A DNA stretch of 64,000 bases from Rhodopseudomonas sp. BAL398 (GCF_033001325.1 NZ_CP133111.1:2666001-2730000), one strand, 5' to 3'; numbered from the stretch's first letter, positions 1 to 8,953 are shown. Numbers and translations: made by a program. The notes: generated by a model not told the origin, from the sequence alone.

Positions 1-31
1 GCGTCCGGGGCGCGGGCCGCTGCGCGATCAC
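1..31 (-). CDS. possible start of next mla-operon gene (partial)
   Basis: A GTG codon whose last two bases are the first two of the mlaD TGA stop (GTGA overlap) opens a frame that stays open to the window edge, about ten codons. Operons of this mlaE-mlaF-mlaD type often continue with a small auxiliary lipoprotein of the PqiC/VpsC type. Only the overlap and the open frame are visible, so identity is inference and the start itself is uncertain. Confidence 0.2.
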   Translation of the reverse strand, partial: MIAQRPAPRT

Positions 32-882
32 CTGCGGCGGCGGGGCGGCTGCGGTTGCGGCGGCGGGGTCGTGCTCGAGCTTGGTCCGAACAGGATGCGG
101 GTCGGGTTCTTGTCGAGATTGTTGACCGCCCGGCTGATGTCGGCCAGCGTGCGCCGGCCGTCCAGCATCAACGCGCCAGAGCGCCGGTCGAGATTGTCGC
201 TCAGCTCGCGGAACGATTTGACCGCCTTGAGCAGCTCGCCGCCATCCTTGCCGCCGGCCAGCGCGTCGAGACCGAGCATGACATTATCGGTCTTCGAAAT
301 CACGCCGTCGACCTTGGCCATGATGCTGTCGATCCGTTCCGAGCTGTTCGCTAGGCTGCCGGTGAACACCTGCAGATTCTGCAGCGAGGCCTTCACCGTG
401 TCCTCGTTTTCGGCGACCAGCCGGTTGACGTTCTTCAGCGTCGATTTGACCGCCTCGGAGATATCCTGCAGCGAGTTCGGATCGGCCGTCAGCACCGGCA
501 CGCCGTCCTCGTCCAGCGGCACCGGCGGCGCGGATTCGAGGCCGCCCTTGAGCGAGATCGCCGCCACGCCGGTCAGGCCCTGGAATTCCAGGCCGACCAA
601 GGTGTCCTTGCGGATCGGCGCGCTGTTTTCGACCATCGCCAGCGCCACCACCCGGCGCGGATTGTCGAGCTTGACCGAGGTGACCTCGCCGACCCGTACG
701 CCGTTGAAATTGACGCTGCCGCCATTGCGCAGTCCGGAGGCCGCGCCTTCGAACACGATCCGCAACGGGCTGCGCAGCTTGGCGGTGTGCAGGCTTTGAA
801 ACCACAGCACGAAGCCGAACGCCGCGGCGATCACCGCCAGCGTGAAGGTCCCGATCAGAAAGTAATTGGCCCGCGTTTCCAT
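28..882 (-). CDS. mlaD: MlaD/MCE-family phospholipid-binding protein
   Basis: Periplasmic, membrane-anchored MCE-domain subunit of a phospholipid ABC transporter, expected to form a ring that shuttles lipid between inner and outer membrane. The 284-residue protein has one N-terminal transmembrane helix (about residues 7-28), an MCE domain (about 38-115, with the run SGLRNGGSVNFNGVRVG) and a long helical region. It ends in a Pro/Arg-rich tail, PPRRRR. It lies 26 bases behind the ATPase gene and in line with the permease gene, so it is the third gene of an mlaE-mlaF-mlaD operon. The ATG at 882 is in a good context for the anchor helix. Family assignment is secure; the substrate is inferred from the family. 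Confidence 0.88.
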   Translation of the reverse strand: METRANYFLIGTFTLAVIAAAFGFVLWFQSLHTAKLRSPLRIVFEGAASGLRNGGSVNFNGVRVGEVTSVKLDNPRRVVALAMVENSAPIRKDTLVGLEFQGLTGVAAISLKGGLESAPPVPLDEDGVPVLTADPNSLQDISEAVKSTLKNVNRLVAENEDTVKASLQNLQVFTGSLANSSERIDSIMAKVDGVISKTDNVMLGLDALAGGKDGGELLKAVKSFRELSDNLDRRSGALMLDGRRTLADISRAVNNLDKNPTRILFGPSSSTTPPPQPQPPRRRR

Positions 883-908
883 TCAATCAACTCCAGTATT
901 TGTCGAAG

Positions 909-1685
909 CTAGCCGACAACGGCACGGGCTCGCTTGCCGTGAAAATAGGATTGCAGCCATGGATGGTCCGAGGCCTGCATGTCGGCCATGGTTCCGGCCG
1001 CGATGACTTTGCCGTCGCCCAGAACGGCGATCCGGTCACATGCTGTATGAAGGCTGTCGAGATCATGAGTTACCATGAAAACCGTCAGACCCAAAGTGCG
1101 TTGCAGCGTGCGTACCAATTCGTCGAATTCGCCGGCGCCGATCGGGTCGAGCCCGGAAGTCGGCTCGTCGAGGAACACGAGTTCCGGATCGAGCGCCAGC
1201 GCCCGGGCCAGCGCCACGCGCTTGATCATGCCGCCGGATAGTTCCGACGGAAACCGGTCGACGACATCGGGCTTCAGCCCGACCATGCCGAGCTTGGCGA
1301 TGGTGATCTCGTCGAGCAGCCGCTGCGACAGTTTGAGATATTCGCGCACCGGGAACTGGATGTTCTGCCGCACCGTCAGCGAGGAAAATAGCGCGCCTTG
1401 CTGGAACAGGACGCCCCAGCGCCGCTCGACGCCGCGCCGCTCGGCCTTGCCGGCGGCATCCAGATCGATCCCGAACACCTCGATTTGGCCGCTCATCTTC
1501 GGCACCAGGCCGATAATGGTGCGGGTCAGCACCGACTTGCCGGCGCCGGAGGGGCCGACAAAGCCGAGAATTTCGCCGCGCTTCACGTCGAGGCTGAGTT
1601 CGTCGAGAACCTTGGTGGTGCCGAATTGAACGGACACGTCGCGAACCCGGATGATCGCGTCGGAGGCATCAATTTCCACGGTCAC
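909..1685 (-). CDS. mlaF: MlaF-type ABC transporter ATPase
   Basis: Cytoplasmic ATPase driving the MlaE permease. The 258 residues show all ABC motifs: Walker A GPSGAGKS (44-51), signature LSGG (149-152), Walker B LVFLDEP (169-175) followed by SGLDP, and a switch His in VTHD. The start is a GTG at 1685 that overlaps the mlaE TGA stop (GTGA), which suggests translational coupling. The central FQQGALFSSLTV segment is typical of Mla/Ttg2A ATPases. The gene is followed by mlaD. No anomaly seen. Confidence 0.9.
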   Translation of the reverse strand: MTVEIDASDAIIRVRDVSVQFGTTKVLDELSLDVKRGEILGFVGPSGAGKSVLTRTIIGLVPKMSGQIEVFGIDLDAAGKAERRGVERRWGVLFQQGALFSSLTVRQNIQFPVREYLKLSQRLLDEITIAKLGMVGLKPDVVDRFPSELSGGMIKRVALARALALDPELVFLDEPTSGLDPIGAGEFDELVRTLQRTLGLTVFMVTHDLDSLHTACDRIAVLGDGKVIAAGTMADMQASDHPWLQSYFHGKRARAVVG

Positions 1686-2830
1686 ATTCCAATCGATGCG
1701 AAGAAGATCGCGAACACGCCGTCCATCACGATGACCAGGAAGATCCCCTTCACCACCGAGGCGGTGGTGTGCTGGCCCAGCGACTCGGCGCTGCCCTGCA
1801 CCGCGAGCCCCTCGACGCAGGCGACGATGCCGATCACGATCGCCATCACCGGCGCCTTGATCATGCCGACGGTGAAGTGATTGATCGAGATTGCGTCGCG
1901 CAGCCGCAGCAGAAAGGCGTCCGGATCGACGCCGCCATAGAGCCAGGCCACCAGGCCGCCGCCATACAGCGCGGCGATCACGCCGAGAAAGGTCAGGATC
2001 GGCATCGCCAGCACCAGCGCGATCATCCGCGGCACGATCAGCACGTCGACCGGGTCGAACCCCATGGTGCGCAGCGCGTCGATCTCCTCGCGCATTTTCA
2101 TCGAGCCCAGTTCAGCCGTATAGGCGCTGCCGGAGCGGCCCGCGACCATGATCGCCACCAGCAGCACGCCGAGTTCGCGCAGCACCAAGACGCCGAGCAT
2201 ATCGACCACGAACACGTCGGCGCCGAATTTGCGGAAATGGAAGATGCCCTGCTGGGCGACGATGCAGCCGATCAGGAAGGTGATCAGCACCACGATCGGC
2301 ACCGCGCGCCAGCACACCTGCTCGAGATGATGCACCGTCGAGGTCAGGCGGAAGGTCGACGGATGCAGAACCGCCCGCACCATCGCCGCCAGCACCGCGC
2401 CCATCATGCTGATCAGCCCGAACATGTCCTCGCCGAAGGCATAGACAATGCGGCCCAGGCGCTCGATCGGCGCCCGCAGCGACCAGCCGGACGCCTGCGG
2501 CGGCGTCGCCGGTTCCACTCGACGCACCTCGTCGACCAGGCTGGAATAATCCGCCGACAGCCCGGCGATCTGGGCCTCGATGCCGTCCTGGGTCAGGCTG
2601 CGGCGCAGCCGTTCGATCAGCCAGGCGCCGAAAGTGTCGAGCTTGGCGACATCGGACACGTCGATGAAGATGTTGGGCCGCGTGCCCGTCAATTTCTCGG
2701 CATCGCTGACGAGTCGCTCCAGCACCGGCGCGAACCGGGCGGTCCATGAGCCGGCAGCGCACAGCGCCAGGCCCTCGCCTTTCGCAATTTGTTCGAGTGT
2801 CGGGCCGTGCAATGTCAACTCCTGTGCCAT
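1682..2830 (-). CDS. mlaE: MlaE-type permease with N-terminal STAS-like domain
   Basis: Inner-membrane permease of the phospholipid transporter. At 382 residues it is longer than E. coli MlaE (about 260) because a STAS-like domain (roughly residues 1-105, with FIDVSDVAKLDTFGAWLIERL) is fused ahead of the membrane part. The permease core (about 130-380) has the conserved block LRELGVLLVAIMVAGRSGSA (218-237) followed by MREEIDALRTMGFDP. In gammaproteobacteria the STAS partner MlaB is a separate protein, so this fusion replaces it. First gene of the operon; a short AT-rich palindrome lies upstream (see 2846-2869). Confidence 0.9.
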   Translation of the reverse strand: MAQELTLHGPTLEQIAKGEGLALCAAGSWTARFAPVLERLVSDAEKLTGTRPNIFIDVSDVAKLDTFGAWLIERLRRSLTQDGIEAQIAGLSADYSSLVDEVRRVEPATPPQASGWSLRAPIERLGRIVYAFGEDMFGLISMMGAVLAAMVRAVLHPSTFRLTSTVHHLEQVCWRAVPIVVLITFLIGCIVAQQGIFHFRKFGADVFVVDMLGVLVLRELGVLLVAIMVAGRSGSAYTAELGSMKMREEIDALRTMGFDPVDVLIVPRMIALVLAMPILTFLGVIAALYGGGLVAWLYGGVDPDAFLLRLRDAISINHFTVGMIKAPVMAIVIGIVACVEGLAVQGSAESLGQHTTASVVKGIFLVIVMDGVFAIFFASIGM

Positions 2831-2845
2831 TCTGCACCGAATACA

Positions 2846-2869
2846 TTTATCAAATGCTTATTTGGTAAA
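2846..2869. promoter_or_regulatory. AT-rich imperfect palindrome between divergent mlaE and epimerase genes
   Basis: Arms TTTATCAAAT and ATTTGGTAAA are separated by GCTT and match as inverted repeats at 9 of 10 positions. The element is strikingly AT-rich for this GC-rich DNA and lies 16 bases upstream of the mlaE start, in the 119-base gap shared with the divergent gene at 2950. It could be an operator or part of a promoter. No regulator is identified. Confidence 0.4.
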
Positions 2870-2949
2870 CGCCTTGTGAGCGAAGCGTCTCACCAGCCAT
2901 ACTTGTCGGCGCCGAGCAAGCCTCGATTCCAGATTCGACTGCTGCAGAA

Positions 2950-3945
2950 ATGATAATCACCATGCCGCCACAATTGACCGCCCGCATCGAGCGCTGGCCG
3001 ATCGCCGGCGCGTTCACCATCAGCCGCGGCGCCAAGACCGAAGCGGTGGTGGTGATCGCCGAGATCAGCCATCGCGGCCACACCGGGCGCGGCGAATGCG
3101 TCCCCTATGCCCGTTATGGTGAAACGCCGGACGCGACGCTGGCGGCGATCGAGGCGATGCGGCCACAGCTGGCCGATGGGCTCGATCGCGCCGCGCTGCA
3201 GGCCGCCATGCCCGCCGGCGCCGCCCGCAACGCGCTGGATTGCGCCCTGCTCGACCTCGCCGCCAAGATCAGCGGGCAGCGGGTCTGGGACCTGCTCGAG
3301 CGCACCGCGCCGCGCCCGGCGACAACCGCCTACACCATTTCGCTGGGAACGCCCGACGCGATGGCCGCCGCCACCGCCAAGGCCGCGGGGCGTCCCTTGC
3401 TCAAGATCAAGCTCGGCAGCGACGATGACGGCGCCCGAATCGCCGCCGTGCGCCGGGAAGCGCCCGAATCCGAGTTGATCGTCGACGCCAATGAGGCCTG
3501 GACACCGGACAATCTCGAGCAAAATCTCGCCGAATGCGCCGAGGTCGGCGTCACGCTGGTCGAACAACCGCTGCCGGCCGGGCGCGACGACGCGCTGGCG
3601 CGGATCCGCCGCCCCTTGGCGGTCTGCGCCGATGAAAGCGTCCACGACCGCGCCTCGCTCGACGGCCTGCGCGACCGCTACGACGCGATCAACATCAAGC
3701 TCGACAAGACCGGCGGGTTGACCGAAGCGATGGCGATGGCCGATGCAGCGCGGGCGCTGGGCTTCGACATCATGGTCGGCTGCATGGTGGCGACCTCGCT
3801 GTCGATGGCGCCGGCCACGCTGCTCGCGCAAAGCGCCCGCTTTGTCGACCTCGACGGCCCGCTGCTGCTGGCGCGCGATCGTCCCAATGGTCTGCGCTAT
3901 GACGGCAGCACGATCTATCCGCCCGATCCGGCGCTGTGGGGCTGA
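2950..3945 (+). CDS. enolase-superfamily epimerase (dipeptide epimerase / DgcA-like)
   Basis: Member of the muconate-lactonizing subgroup of the enolase superfamily, most like L-Ala-D/L-Glu epimerases and the related N-acetyl-D-glutamate racemase DgcA. The 331 residues keep the whole active-site set: KIK (152-154) with the catalytic Lys, metal ligands in DANEAW (179), VEQP (205) and ADES (228), and the second catalytic Lys in KLDK (250). Role would be recycling of murein peptides or D-glutamate derivatives in the cytoplasm. No dgcN-like partner is adjacent, so substrate is open. Its end overlaps the convergent MFS gene by 31 bases. Start could also be the Met at 2962; neither has a clear ribosome-binding site. 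Confidence 0.8.
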   Translation: MIITMPPQLTARIERWPIAGAFTISRGAKTEAVVVIAEISHRGHTGRGECVPYARYGETPDATLAAIEAMRPQLADGLDRAALQAAMPAGAARNALDCALLDLAAKISGQRVWDLLERTAPRPATTAYTISLGTPDAMAAATAKAAGRPLLKIKLGSDDDGARIAAVRREAPESELIVDANEAWTPDNLEQNLAECAEVGVTLVEQPLPAGRDDALARIRRPLAVCADESVHDRASLDGLRDRYDAINIKLDKTGGLTEAMAMADAARALGFDIMVGCMVATSLSMAPATLLAQSARFVDLDGPLLLARDRPNGLRYDGSTIYPPDPALWG

Positions 3946-5144
3946 TCGGCGGCCGCGGCATCGGCATCGAGCCGGCGCCGTCCCAGTAACATGACCAGGG
4001 CGCCGACCATCGCCATCGCCGCCATCAGATCATAGACGCGCAGGCCCTGCTGCGCATAGATCGCGCCGCACGCGATCGCCGCGCTGCTCATGACGATCCC
4101 GACGCAGGCGGTCAGATAGCCCTGCGCCCGCGCGATCATATGCCCCGGCACATGACGGATCAGCAGCGCCATGGTGCCGACCTGGGTCAGCCCGAAGCTC
4201 AATCCGTGCAGCAATTGCACCACGGCCAGCGCCGCCAGCGGCGGATCCTGCGCGATGATCAGCCAGCGCAGTACCGCGCTCAGCGCGCCGATCGCCACCA
4301 GCAGCGACGGCGCCAAGGCGAAGCGCGGCGACAGCGCGAACACCACGATCTCGGCGATCACCCCCAGCACCCAGAGCGCGGCGATCGTCATCCCGCTGAT
4401 TCCAGCGCCCTGCCAGGCGATCGACGCAAAGGTGTAATAGGCCGCATGGCTGCCCTGGATCAACGCCGCCGCCATGATGATCGCGAAGAAGCCCGGGCTG
4501 CGTAGCAGCGCGGTGCTGCGCTGCGGCGAGGACAGCGGCGTGGCCGGCGCGTGTAGCGGCCGCAACCCGAAGCTGGTCATCGCACTGAGACCCGCCACGG
4601 CGGCGATCACCCAGATCAGCTTCTGTTCGGAGATGACATCGGCCAACAACCCGCAGGCCAGCGCGCCGACGACGAAGGCCGCCGAGCCCCACAGCCGCAA
4701 CGGTCCGTAGTTCAGGCCGTAGCGCGCCACGCCCTTCAGCGCATAGCCGTCGGTGAGCGGCACGATCGGCGTCCAGGCGCAGGCAGTCAGCACGAACACA
4801 ACGAATAGCGCCAGCGCTTGATGCATGAATCCAACCGCAGCGAAGCCGGCCGCGGTGAGGATCGCGGCGATCATCAGCACGCCGCGCAACGCCTGGCGCC
4901 GTTCGGCGAACCCGGTAATGAAGGGCAGGATGGTGAAGCGGGTGACCGCGGGCACCGCGACAATCACGCCGATCCACCACGCATCGATCCCGATCGCCTT
5001 CAGCCACACCGTGAAGAACGGCAAGTAAGTGCCGACCACCCCGAAGCTGGCGCCATAGAATAGCGCCAGACGAATCGCGAATCGCCGGGCTTCCAGCCGG
5101 CCTTCCACCTGCGTCCCTGAGTGGTTTTTTGATTCGGAAACCAT
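3915..5144 (-). CDS. MFS transporter, 3-phenylpropionate permease-like (MFS_1-like)
   Basis: Inner-membrane secondary transporter of about 409 residues with twelve predicted helices. The motif NYGPLRLWGSAAFVVGALACG is typical of the HcaT/'PPP' branch of MFS_1-like proteins, often annotated as phenylpropionate or nucleoside-type permeases; the substrate here is unknown. An upstream in-frame extension to 5552 exists but is overlaid by the divergent gene at 5220 and has no transporter character, so the ATG at 5144 is chosen. Tail-to-tail overlap with the epimerase gene. No neighbour suggests a catabolic pathway. Confidence 0.8.
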   Translation of the reverse strand: MVSESKNHSGTQVEGRLEARRFAIRLALFYGASFGVVGTYLPFFTVWLKAIGIDAWWIGVIVAVPAVTRFTILPFITGFAERRQALRGVLMIAAILTAAGFAAVGFMHQALALFVVFVLTACAWTPIVPLTDGYALKGVARYGLNYGPLRLWGSAAFVVGALACGLLADVISEQKLIWVIAAVAGLSAMTSFGLRPLHAPATPLSSPQRSTALLRSPGFFAIIMAAALIQGSHAAYYTFASIAWQGAGISGMTIAALWVLGVIAEIVVFALSPRFALAPSLLVAIGALSAVLRWLIIAQDPPLAALAVVQLLHGLSFGLTQVGTMALLIRHVPGHMIARAQGYLTACVGIVMSSAAIACGAIYAQQGLRVYDLMAAMAMVGALVMLLGRRRLDADAAAADQPHSAGSGG

Positions 5145-5219
5145 CAATTCAATTGCGATTCGCTGTGGATCATGGTGATCGTTACCGCAACGCGCGTTGA
5201 TTTGCGCTATGAGTCCCTT

Positions 5220-6587
5220 ATGGCCGAAGAAGCATTTGCCCTGTCGCCGATTTCCGCCCGCGCATCGCTGCCCAGCGATGCCGACTACGAGGCTATCCGC
5301 GAAGCCTTCATGGAGACCGCGCGTGGTCGCTGGTTTCTGCGCGAATATGGCAAGCGCAACCGCAACGCCGATACCAGCATGGTGCTCGATGCCGTGGCTC
5401 GGATCGAGCAGACGCTGGTCGCGCAGAAGCAGGCTCCCGGCCAGGCGCTGAGCGAATCGCTGGGGGCGATTCGGGCGATCGTCGGCGAAGCCAGGGCCGG
5501 CGTCGCCCAGGCGATCGCCGGGCTCGACGACGGAACGCTCACCGCGGCGCATAACGGCGCGCGAATCATCCGCGAAGTCGCATCGACATTACGCGAATGC
5601 GGCGCCGATGCCCGGATCTGCGATCTGCTCGACGCCCAGCTGGCCGCGATCGATTCCGGCCACCGCCAGATCGCCGCGATCGATCGCCAGGCGGTGCTGA
5701 CGGCATTCGATCTGGTGATCCAGCGGATTGCCGGCTTGGCCGGCGAAGACACCGCGCCGAGCAATGGCCAGCCGCGCGAGCCCGAACCATCGACGCCGCT
5801 TGCGCGCGACGAAGCGCGGCAGGCCGATTCGGATCACGCGGCAGCGCCCACCACCGTTATGACCGATGCCGCCGCTGCCGTGGCGCCGCCCGCGGAATCG
5901 CCGTCGCAGCCCGCCGAAACCACGGCGCAGATCGACGAACCCGATAGCGCCCCCGAGACCGGCATGCTGGAGACTGGCGTGCTGGTGACCGCCGAGGCGC
6001 CGACCGACCTGGCCGCTCAACCGGCAGTAGCCACAGAACCGGCCAGCGCTGAGCTGACGGAGCCGACCGCGCCTGTCGCGCCCGCGAACGCCGCGGACAA
6101 CGCCGGGGCGTATGATCCGGAGACGGCGCAGGACGCCGTGCTGGATCTGGTCGCGATGGAAATGGCCGCACCGGACTTCGCAGACGAAGCCGCCCCGCAG
6201 GCTATCGATTCGGGGTATGCGGAATCGGCGACTCCGATGCCGGCAATGGCCGCCGAGCCGTGGTTCGACGAAACCGACGCGAGCAAGCCTGATGCCAGTC
6301 AGCCTGATGCCGGTCAGAATGATGCCGCCGAACTGGTCGCGGCGGCACCGGGCGATGGCGAAACCCGCACGGAAGCCGAGAGCGCGACGGCACCGACCAT
6401 GGCCGCCGAATCCAGCGCCGTCGAATCCAACGAGGCGGAATCCACCGATGTCCCCGAAGCCGCGCCATCGCTCGGCGCTGCCCTGCTGGCGCGCGGCATG
6501 GTGTCAAAGCCGGCGACGTCGGACAGCGATGCTCTGGCGCCGATCCGCCGGATGAGCCAGGCCGAGAAGATCGCGTTCTTCTCCTAG
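5220..6587 (+). CDS. conserved hypothetical protein with acidic low-complexity tail
   Basis: A 455-residue protein of unknown function. Residues 1 to about 165 form a compact, probably helical domain containing EAFMETARGRWFLREYGKRN and then a run of helices; I recall this signature from uncharacterised proteins of Rhizobiales. From about residue 185 to 420 the sequence is Ala/Glu/Pro/Thr-rich, acidic and likely disordered, with a short repeat (DASKPDASQPDAGQNDA, near bases 6276-6326). The C-terminus ends in a conserved-looking PIRRMSQAEKIAFFS. No signal peptide or membrane segment. The ATG at 5220 is preferred to an in-frame one at 5172. Divergent from the MFS gene. Confidence 0.75.
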   Translation: MAEEAFALSPISARASLPSDADYEAIREAFMETARGRWFLREYGKRNRNADTSMVLDAVARIEQTLVAQKQAPGQALSESLGAIRAIVGEARAGVAQAIAGLDDGTLTAAHNGARIIREVASTLRECGADARICDLLDAQLAAIDSGHRQIAAIDRQAVLTAFDLVIQRIAGLAGEDTAPSNGQPREPEPSTPLARDEARQADSDHAAAPTTVMTDAAAAVAPPAESPSQPAETTAQIDEPDSAPETGMLETGVLVTAEAPTDLAAQPAVATEPASAELTEPTAPVAPANAADNAGAYDPETAQDAVLDLVAMEMAAPDFADEAAPQAIDSGYAESATPMPAMAAEPWFDETDASKPDASQPDAGQNDAAELVAAAPGDGETRTEAESATAPTMAAESSAVESNEAESTDVPEAAPSLGAALLARGMVSKPATSDSDALAPIRRMSQAEKIAFFS

Positions 6588-6617
6588 AGCAGTTCTGTTT
6601 TTGATGGAATCAGGACT
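6586..6617. repeat. fragment of the R3 intergenic repeat (inverted)
   Basis: Begins inside the stop codon of the preceding gene (AGAGCAGTTCTGTTTTTGAT...) and matches the reverse complement of the right end of the repeat at 42997-43097 at about 24 of 32 positions. A short degenerate piece of that family. Confidence 0.45.
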
Positions 6618-6646
6618 GGGCTTCGGAGCGCTCACAACAGGCACTG

Positions 6647-6752
6647 CCTCATGGTGAGGAGGCGCGAAGCGCCGTCTCGAACCATGCGCCGCAGACCATG
6701 CGGCTCCTCATCCTTCGAGACGCCCGGCTTCGCCGGGCTCCTCAGGATGAGG
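6647..6752. repeat. palindromic intergenic repeat (REP-like)
   Basis: About 105 bases built from nested inverted repeats: GGCGCGAAGCGCC, GCCCGGCTTCGCCGGGC, and outer arms CTCATGGTGAGGA and CCTCAGGATGAGG that are related. This layout is common in intergenic DNA of Rhodopseudomonas and Bradyrhizobium. It fills the gap between the hypothetical gene and the convergent dehydratase gene and may end transcription from either side. The remaining gap up to 6854 shows nothing else but a run of seven C. Confidence 0.6.
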
Positions 6753-6854
6753 ACTCAGTCCCCCCCCTGGGAACGACCAAATCCGCTTCTATCAATCGAT
6801 GATAGCGATCTCAGGCTGGTTATTTCATCTTCAAATCTTGCCGTGATCCTAAGG

Positions 6855-7847
6855 CTATTCTGCCAGGATCAGCCGCGCATACATGTCCGCGTCGACATTG
6901 CCGCCCGACAATACGATGACGATGGTCTTGTCGCGGGCATCGATCCGGCCGGCCAGCAATGCGGCTAGCGCCACCGCGCCGCCGGGTTCCGCCACCAGCT
7001 TCAATTCGCGAAACAGCACCGCCACCGCACGCGCCACTTCGGCGTCGGACGCGGTGACGCCATGGCTCAGCAGCCGCTGGTTGATCGCGAAGGTCAGCTG
7101 GCCCGGAATCGAGGCCATCAGCGCGTCGCAGATCGTGCTGCCCTCGGCGCGATGCGGCTCGCGCCGGCCGGCCGCCAGCGAACGGGCATGATCGTTGAAG
7201 GCTTCGGGCTCGGCCGAGATGATCGAGGCCTGCGGACATCGCGCTTTGACCGCCACCGCGATCCCGGCGATCAGCCCGCCACCGGACACCGGCGCCACGA
7301 CAAGATCCGGGGCAAGGCCAAGAGCGGCGCAATCCTCGGCGATCTCGCGACCGACCGTGCCCTGCCCGGCAATGACCCTGGGATCGTCATAGGGCGGCAC
7401 CAGCGTCGCGCCGCGCGACACGGCGATCTCGCGGGCGATCGCCTCGCGGTCCTCGCGAAGGCGATCGTACAGCACCACCTCGGCGCCATAGCCCTTGGTG
7501 CGCTCGCGCTTCGACAGCGGCGCATCGGCCGGCATCACGATGGTGGCGCGCATGTTGAGAAGCTGCGCCGAAGCGGCCACGCCCTGGGCGTGATTGCCCG
7601 AGGAGAACGCCACCACGCCGCCGCCGCGCGCCGCCGGCGGGATCGACGACACCTTGTTGAACGCGCCGCGGAACTTGAACGAGCCGGTCCGCTGCAGCAT
7701 TTCCGGCTTCAGCAGCACGCGGGCGCCGGTCAAGGCATCGAGCGCTGGTGAGCTCAGCAATGGGGTGCGTACCGCGAACGGCGCCAGTACGCCGGCGGCC
7801 TCGTCGATATCCGCGGCGGTCACAGGCAGATCAGTGGTGTCCATCAT
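6855..7847 (-). CDS. threonine/serine dehydratase (PLP, no ACT domain)
   Basis: Fold-type II PLP enzyme of 330 residues that deaminates threonine to 2-oxobutyrate and/or serine to pyruvate. It shows the Schiff-base Lys in SFKFRGAFNK (K58), the SSGNHAQG loop (82-89), the phosphate-binding GGGLIAG (188-194) and a C-terminal VLSGGNVD. It lacks the C-terminal ACT-like regulatory domain of biosynthetic IlvA, so it fits the short catabolic or serine-racemase-like group. Start is one of two adjacent ATG codons (7847 or 7844). It is separated by 47 bases from the glycosyltransferase gene upstream on the same strand. Confidence 0.85.
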   Translation of the reverse strand: MMDTTDLPVTAADIDEAAGVLAPFAVRTPLLSSPALDALTGARVLLKPEMLQRTGSFKFRGAFNKVSSIPPAARGGGVVAFSSGNHAQGVAASAQLLNMRATIVMPADAPLSKRERTKGYGAEVVLYDRLREDREAIAREIAVSRGATLVPPYDDPRVIAGQGTVGREIAEDCAALGLAPDLVVAPVSGGGLIAGIAVAVKARCPQASIISAEPEAFNDHARSLAAGRREPHRAEGSTICDALMASIPGQLTFAINQRLLSHGVTASDAEVARAVAVLFRELKLVAEPGGAVALAALLAGRIDARDKTIVIVLSGGNVDADMYARLILAE

Positions 7848-7894
7848 CGGTCAAGTGTACCGCGCGCCATGCCGTGCGGGCAAGCCGGGCGGCC

Positions 7895-8953
7895 TCAGGC
7901 GACGATCCGCGCCTGCTTCGGCTCGGTGCGCGCCACGTCTCGGTCCGGGTCCATCATCCAGACCCGTGTGACATTGTCGATGAAGGCGCGGGCCGATGCC
8001 GCCCAGGTTTGCGAAGCTGCGAATTCGAGGCAGGCCTGCGGCGAGATCGTCAGCGCCGACAGACAGGCCTGTTGCAGATCGTCGCTGAGCACGCCAACCG
8101 GCGCGTCGCCGATAACGTCGCGGGGGCCGGTGACCGGAAACGCCGCGACCGGCACGCCGCTGGCCAGTGCCTCCAGCAGGACCAATCCGAAGGTGTCGGT
8201 CTTGCTGGGAAACACGAACACGTCCGCCGCCGCATAGGCCTGGCCCAGTGCTTCGCCCTGGCGGGCGCCGAGAAACACCGCGTCCGGATAGGCCTGCTGC
8301 AATCCGGCGCGGGCCGGCCCATCGCCGACCACCACCTTGGTGCCCGGCAGGTCGAGCGCCAGGAAGGCGTCGAGATTCTTTTCGACCGCGACCCGCCCGA
8401 CCGACAGGAATACCGGACGCGGCAAGCCGAGATCGGCGCCCTCGCGCGGATGGAACAGGCCGGCATCGACCCCGCGCGGCCATAGCACCACATTGCTGAA
8501 ACCGCGGCCGCGCAGTTCCTCGGCCAGCGCCGGGGTCGCCGCCATCACCGCCTGGCTGCGGCCGTGGAAGCGGCGCAGCCAGGCCCAGACCCAGGATTCC
8601 GGGATCGGCAGCCGCGCCGAGATATATTCGGGAAATCTGGTGTGAAAGCTGGTGGTGAACCGCAGCCCGCGCTTGCGGCAATAGCTGCGCACCGCGATCC
8701 CGATCGGCCCCTCGGTGGCGATGTGGATGCAGTCGGCCTGCGCCTCGGCGATCAGCCGGGCGATCTTGGACGGGCGCGGGATCGCCACGCGCAGATCCGG
8801 ATAGCTCGGCAGCCCGACGGTCGGAAATGATTGCGGGGTGATGAAGCTGATCTCGGTGCCGAGTGTCGCGGCGGCATCGGCCATCATTGTCAGCGTCCGC
8901 ACCACGCCGTTAACCTGCGGGTGCCAGGCATCGGTGGCGATCAGAATACGCAT
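7895..8953 (-). CDS. GT4-family glycosyltransferase, candidate glycolipid synthase (Agt-like)
   Basis: A 352-residue GT-B glycosyltransferase. It has the N-terminal acceptor domain (DAWHPQVNGVVRTL near residue 8), the donor-domain segment PRGVDAGLFHP and the GT4 E-x7-E region (DTFGLVLLEALASGVPV). No signal peptide. Its ATG overlaps the TGA of the phosphoesterase gene by one base (TGATG), so the two are probably translationally coupled. In other alphaproteobacteria a GT4 enzyme next to PlcP makes glucosyl- or glucuronosyl-diacylglycerol from the diacylglycerol PlcP releases. That role is inferred here from context. LPS or sulfolipid transfer are alternatives. Confidence 0.72.
   Translation of the reverse strand: MRILIATDAWHPQVNGVVRTLTMMADAAATLGTEISFITPQSFPTVGLPSYPDLRVAIPRPSKIARLIAEAQADCIHIATEGPIGIAVRSYCRKRGLRFTTSFHTRFPEYISARLPIPESWVWAWLRRFHGRSQAVMAATPALAEELRGRGFSNVVLWPRGVDAGLFHPREGADLGLPRPVFLSVGRVAVEKNLDAFLALDLPGTKVVVGDGPARAGLQQAYPDAVFLGARQGEALGQAYAAADVFVFPSKTDTFGLVLLEALASGVPVAAFPVTGPRDVIGDAPVGVLSDDLQQACLSALTISPQACLEFAASQTWAASARAFIDNVTRVWMMDPDRDVARTEPKQARIVA

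Noticed and set aside
3915-5552. N-terminally extended 545-residue transporter
   Set aside because: The extra 136 residues overlap the start of the divergent gene at 5220 and look like a shadow frame; ATG 5144 gives a normal MFS length.
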